Positions 61,528-64,000 of a stretch of DNA of 64,000 nucleotides are shown here, piece after piece. This stretch comes from Hyphomicrobiales bacterium (GTDB taxonomy: Bacteria; Pseudomonadota; Alphaproteobacteria; Rhizobiales; JAJFHB01): contig JAJFHE010000054.1 in assembly GCA_021775755.1 (NCBI GenBank), forward strand, positions 62,001-126,000, written 5' to 3'. A model generated the notes under the pieces. It was not told where the DNA came from. It did no database searches and saw nothing but the letters and a program-made list of their open reading frames with translations. The number at the start of each line of letters is the position of its first letter. Within the stretch, counting starts at the first letter, position 1. The position numbers were made by a program, and so were the translations under genes.

Positions 61528-63363
61528 ATGGGGGGATCGCAAATCGGATCTGGTGCAGACATGCAATGCCGGCAAAGCTGCGGGCAAGCATGCCGCCGCG
61601 CACTAACGCAGGTGATGCGTCCGGCGTGCATTTTGGTGTCCGCGGTTGTGTTCGCCACAGCCATCCCCGACCTCGCGCTCGCCGCCGGCGAAGCATTGCC
61701 AGCCCCCGTGCCGACGCCGGGCGATTACCCCCGTATCGGCGGTATGGGCGGCCGCGGCTTTGTCTGGGCGTTTGCCCAGATGCATCTGTTCCTTGCCGCT
61801 TTCGTGCTGGCGGTACCGCTGTTCGTGCTGATTATCGAGTTGCTCGGAGTGACGACAAAAGACCCGCGCTACGACGCCATGGCGCACGAATTCATGAAAA
61901 TCTCCATGGCGGCATATTCCTTCACAGCCCTCACCGGCGGCGGGCTGGCAATTGCGCTGTTCCTCTTCTATCCGGTGGTGATGGAATACCTCATGCAGGT
62001 ATTCCGCGGACAAACGCTGATCTATGCCGGCCTGTTCTTGATGGAGAGCCTTTGCCTTTACATCTATTTCTATTCCTGGAATGCGCTGCGCTACGGCAAC
62101 AGGAAATGGTTTCATCTGTCGATCGGACTTCTGCTCAACGCCGTCGGGCTGACCTTGATGTTCGTCGCCAATGCCTGGGCGACATTCATGATGTCGCCAT
62201 CGGGTGTGGACCCGCAAACCGGTGCGGTGATCGGAACTGTCTGGGAGGCGACCCGCAATCCGCTGTGGAACCCGCTGAACCTGCATCGTTTCCTGGCAAA
62301 TATCGCCTATGGCGGCGCGATCGTCGGCGCCTATGCGGCTTACCGCTTCTTGAGTGTGCGGACTGCAAAGGAGCGATCCCACTATGACTGGATGGGCTAC
62401 ACGTCGAACTTCATAGCCATCGCCGGGTTCCTGCCACTGCCGTTCGCGGGTTACTGGCTCATGGCGGAAATCTACGCCTACAGCCAACAGATGGGCATTA
62501 CCGCCATGGGCGGCGTGCTCGCCTGGCTGTTCATTATTCAGGCGGTGCTGATCGGCACCATCATTCTGGCCGCTAATTACTATCTATGGTGCGGCCTCGG
62601 CCGTACCGCGAAAGGCGCGACCTACGCGCCTTACGTAAAATACATCGCCGTAGTGATCGTCGCCGGGTTCCTTGTCTGGGTGACCCCGCATACGCTTATT
62701 TTGACGCCAGAAGAAATCCGCATACTCGGCGGCACGCACCACGGTTTCCTCGGACCTCTCGGCATCATGCCGGCCAAGAATACCGCGGTGAACCTGATGC
62801 TCGTGGCGACGTTCCTGTCGTTCCAGCTGTTTTACCGCTCCAGCCGCGAGCCCACGGTCTCATGGGCCCGCACGGGCAATATTCTGATCGTCACACTCTA
62901 TGTGGCGGGCATCATCAACATCGTCGCCGCCGGCATCTACGGCTACATCACCCCCACCGTCTATAAAGTCGGCGCCTCGGTTCCCCAGGTCGTGACCACG
63001 GTGTCGATCATCGTGTTCGCTCTCATCATCGACGGCTTCATGGGACGCGGTGCGAAGACGGCCAAGGTGCATTGGGGCCGCATGTCCACGCGCTCCCAAT
63101 ACGCGTTGTTTGTCCTGCCCGTTGCGTTCACCTGGCTGATGGGCCTGATGGGCTACATCCGCTCGTCGGTGCGCACGCACTGGCACGTTTACACCATCAT
63201 GAAAGACGCCTCGCCGGAAGCCTACATTCCAACCATCGGTCAGGCGGGCAACGCCATAACACTCATCACACTCGCGTTTATGGGCGTGATTGTCTTTGTG
63301 TTCTGGCTAAGCCAGCTTGGCGCGAGCAAACAGGCGGAACCGGCTGGAGAGCCTGCCGAATGA
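61528..63363 (+). CDS. CydA-like multi-heme-b membrane oxidase subunit (no CydB nearby)
   Basis: 611 aa, start uncertain (ATG 61528, 61561 or 61615). An N-terminal signal-like helix (ILVSAVVFATAIPDLALAAGE) precedes about twelve more membrane segments. CydA-family landmarks: His86 in FAQMHLFLAA (as E. coli His19), LMESLCLYIYFYSW with Glu173 (as Glu107) and His253 in NLHRFLANIAYGG (as His186). The position of Glu99 is not acidic and the canonical GRQPW quinol-loop motif is absent. With a c-type cytochrome next to it, it may receive electrons from cytochrome c instead of quinol, or be a bd-like oxygen or NO reductase subunit. No cydB is visible before the window ends. Confidence 0.78.
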   Translation: MGGSQIGSGADMQCRQSCGQACRRALTQVMRPACILVSAVVFATAIPDLALAAGEALPAPVPTPGDYPRIGGMGGRGFVWAFAQMHLFLAAFVLAVPLFVLIIELLGVTTKDPRYDAMAHEFMKISMAAYSFTALTGGGLAIALFLFYPVVMEYLMQVFRGQTLIYAGLFLMESLCLYIYFYSWNALRYGNRKWFHLSIGLLLNAVGLTLMFVANAWATFMMSPSGVDPQTGAVIGTVWEATRNPLWNPLNLHRFLANIAYGGAIVGAYAAYRFLSVRTAKERSHYDWMGYTSNFIAIAGFLPLPFAGYWLMAEIYAYSQQMGITAMGGVLAWLFIIQAVLIGTIILAANYYLWCGLGRTAKGATYAPYVKYIAVVIVAGFLVWVTPHTLILTPEEIRILGGTHHGFLGPLGIMPAKNTAVNLMLVATFLSFQLFYRSSREPTVSWARTGNILIVTLYVAGIINIVAAGIYGYITPTVYKVGASVPQVVTTVSIIVFALIIDGFMGRGAKTAKVHWGRMSTRSQYALFVLPVAFTWLMGLMGYIRSSVRTHWHVYTIMKDASPEAYIPTIGQAGNAITLITLAFMGVIVFVFWLSQLGASKQAEPAGEPAE

Positions 63364-64000
63364 CGTTCCTCCGCATAGTTCTCTTCAGTCTGGCGACGAT
63401 GTTCGCGTTCACGCTGTTTGCGAACATCCTGCCCCAGGTGCAGTCCGATCCGCCGAAAACGGAAGAGATAAACGAAAGCACGCTCGATGTCGCCGGACAA
63501 ATTGCATGGGGTCAACGCCTGTTTTCCGGCAGGGGCACCTGTACGTTGTGCCACAACGATCTGGGACGGGCGCCGGACCTCCTGCAGATGGACTTAGCCA
63601 CGGCTTTCGCAGAACGCATCGCCGACGCGCGTTACGAAGGCGAGGCCGCCGGGCAGAGCGGTGCCGGCGCGATTGAAACTTACCTGCGCGAATCCATGAA
63701 CGCACCGTCGGCATTCGTCGTCGCGGGCTTTGGCAAGAAGGGCACCAATGATGCCGAAAGCCCGATGCCGCGCGTCGATGCCGCCCCCCTGTCGCTTACG
63801 GAAACGGAAACAAACGCCCTGATCGCCTATCTCCAGGACCTGGCGGGCGAAGAGGTCACGGTCCCCCTGCCGTCGGCGGCAGACGCGCAAGACGGCGCGG
63901 ATGGCGATGGCGACGAGGCCGCCGAAGAAGAAGGGCCCTCTACATCTGCGGAAGACATCATGGACAGGCTTGGATGCGCCGGGTGTCACGATCTGTTCGG
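63360..64000 (+). CDS. c-type cytochrome, at least diheme (3' truncated by window edge)
   Basis: The ATG overlaps the end of the CydA-like gene (ATGA), so the two are coupled. 213 residues are visible. One N-terminal membrane anchor (FLRIVLFSLATMFAFTLFANIL), then two heme motifs: CTLCH at 61-65 and CAGCH at 206-210. Between them is an acidic, low-complexity linker (DGADGDGDEAAEEEGPSTS, about 178-196). Expected to be periplasmic and covalently bound to two or more hemes. More motifs may follow past the edge. It probably passes electrons to the CydA-like protein. Confidence 0.85.
   Translation, partial: MTFLRIVLFSLATMFAFTLFANILPQVQSDPPKTEEINESTLDVAGQIAWGQRLFSGRGTCTLCHNDLGRAPDLLQMDLATAFAERIADARYEGEAAGQSGAGAIETYLRESMNAPSAFVVAGFGKKGTNDAESPMPRVDAAPLSLTETETNALIAYLQDLAGEEVTVPLPSAADAQDGADGDGDEAAEEEGPSTSAEDIMDRLGCAGCHDLF

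Noticed and set aside
1-64000. CRISPR array, rRNA, complete insertion sequence
   Set aside because: No regularly spaced repeats, no rRNA-like sequence and no transposase or integrase frame could be seen by reading.

Overview
The window is high-GC, densely coded DNA from an alphaproteobacterium, most likely a marine or soil Hyphomicrobiales-type heterotroph. This is inferred from the small conserved alphaproteobacterial proteins it carries (a DUF3126-like protein beside cysE, a zf-CHCC protein, a BTLCP-type protease, a PilZ protein) and from the large load of ABC-transporter and catabolic genes. I see no rRNA, tRNA, CRISPR array or complete insertion sequence.

Layout. 0-18.5 kb: housekeeping and small catabolic genes. 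These are a PAS fragment, a double PilZ protein, a secreted cysteine protease, gamma-carbonic anhydrase, cysE, two crotonases, two alpha/beta hydrolases, a BKACE enzyme, a MocR regulator divergent from a class III aminotransferase, a methyltransferase/GFA/secreted-protein operon, and a GNAT/enolase-superfamily/ureohydrolase operon. 18.5-24.4 kb: a poorly coding, repeat-rich accessory stretch with two MITE-like elements and several degenerate short repeats around an ArsR/hydrolase pair, a PhyH dioxygenase, a small monooxygenase-like protein and two membrane proteins. 24.4-30.6 kb: a LuxR regulator with a secreted protein, a nuclease with a 51-aa membrane partner, a metallophosphoesterase, a FAH-type enzyme and an aminomutase-like transaminase.

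30.6-45.8 kb: two facing amide/lactam-type catabolic operons. One is hyuB-hyuA-livGFHM-livK with a divergent AraC regulator. The other is pxpA-BCCP-biotin carboxylase-pxpB-pxpC with a divergent LysR regulator. A choline-dehydrogenase-like gene follows. 47.9-60.9 kb: a nitrogen-compound locus with an agmatinase-family enzyme, a LuxR regulator, a polyamine-type ABC transporter (potDABC), and a five-gene operon. That operon encodes two glutamine-synthetase-like ligases, a PhyH oxygenase, a PAS sensor and a sigma-54 activator. A canonical -24/-12 promoter sits in front of the first gene and the activator is the last gene, so the operon probably drives itself.

60.9-64.0 kb: the start of a respiratory module. 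A perfect FNR-type box precedes two tiny single-span membrane proteins, a CydA-like protein without a visible quinol loop, and a c-type cytochrome with at least two hemes that runs off the window. I consider this module, the sigma-54 operon and the two lactam-type operons the best candidates for undescribed biology.
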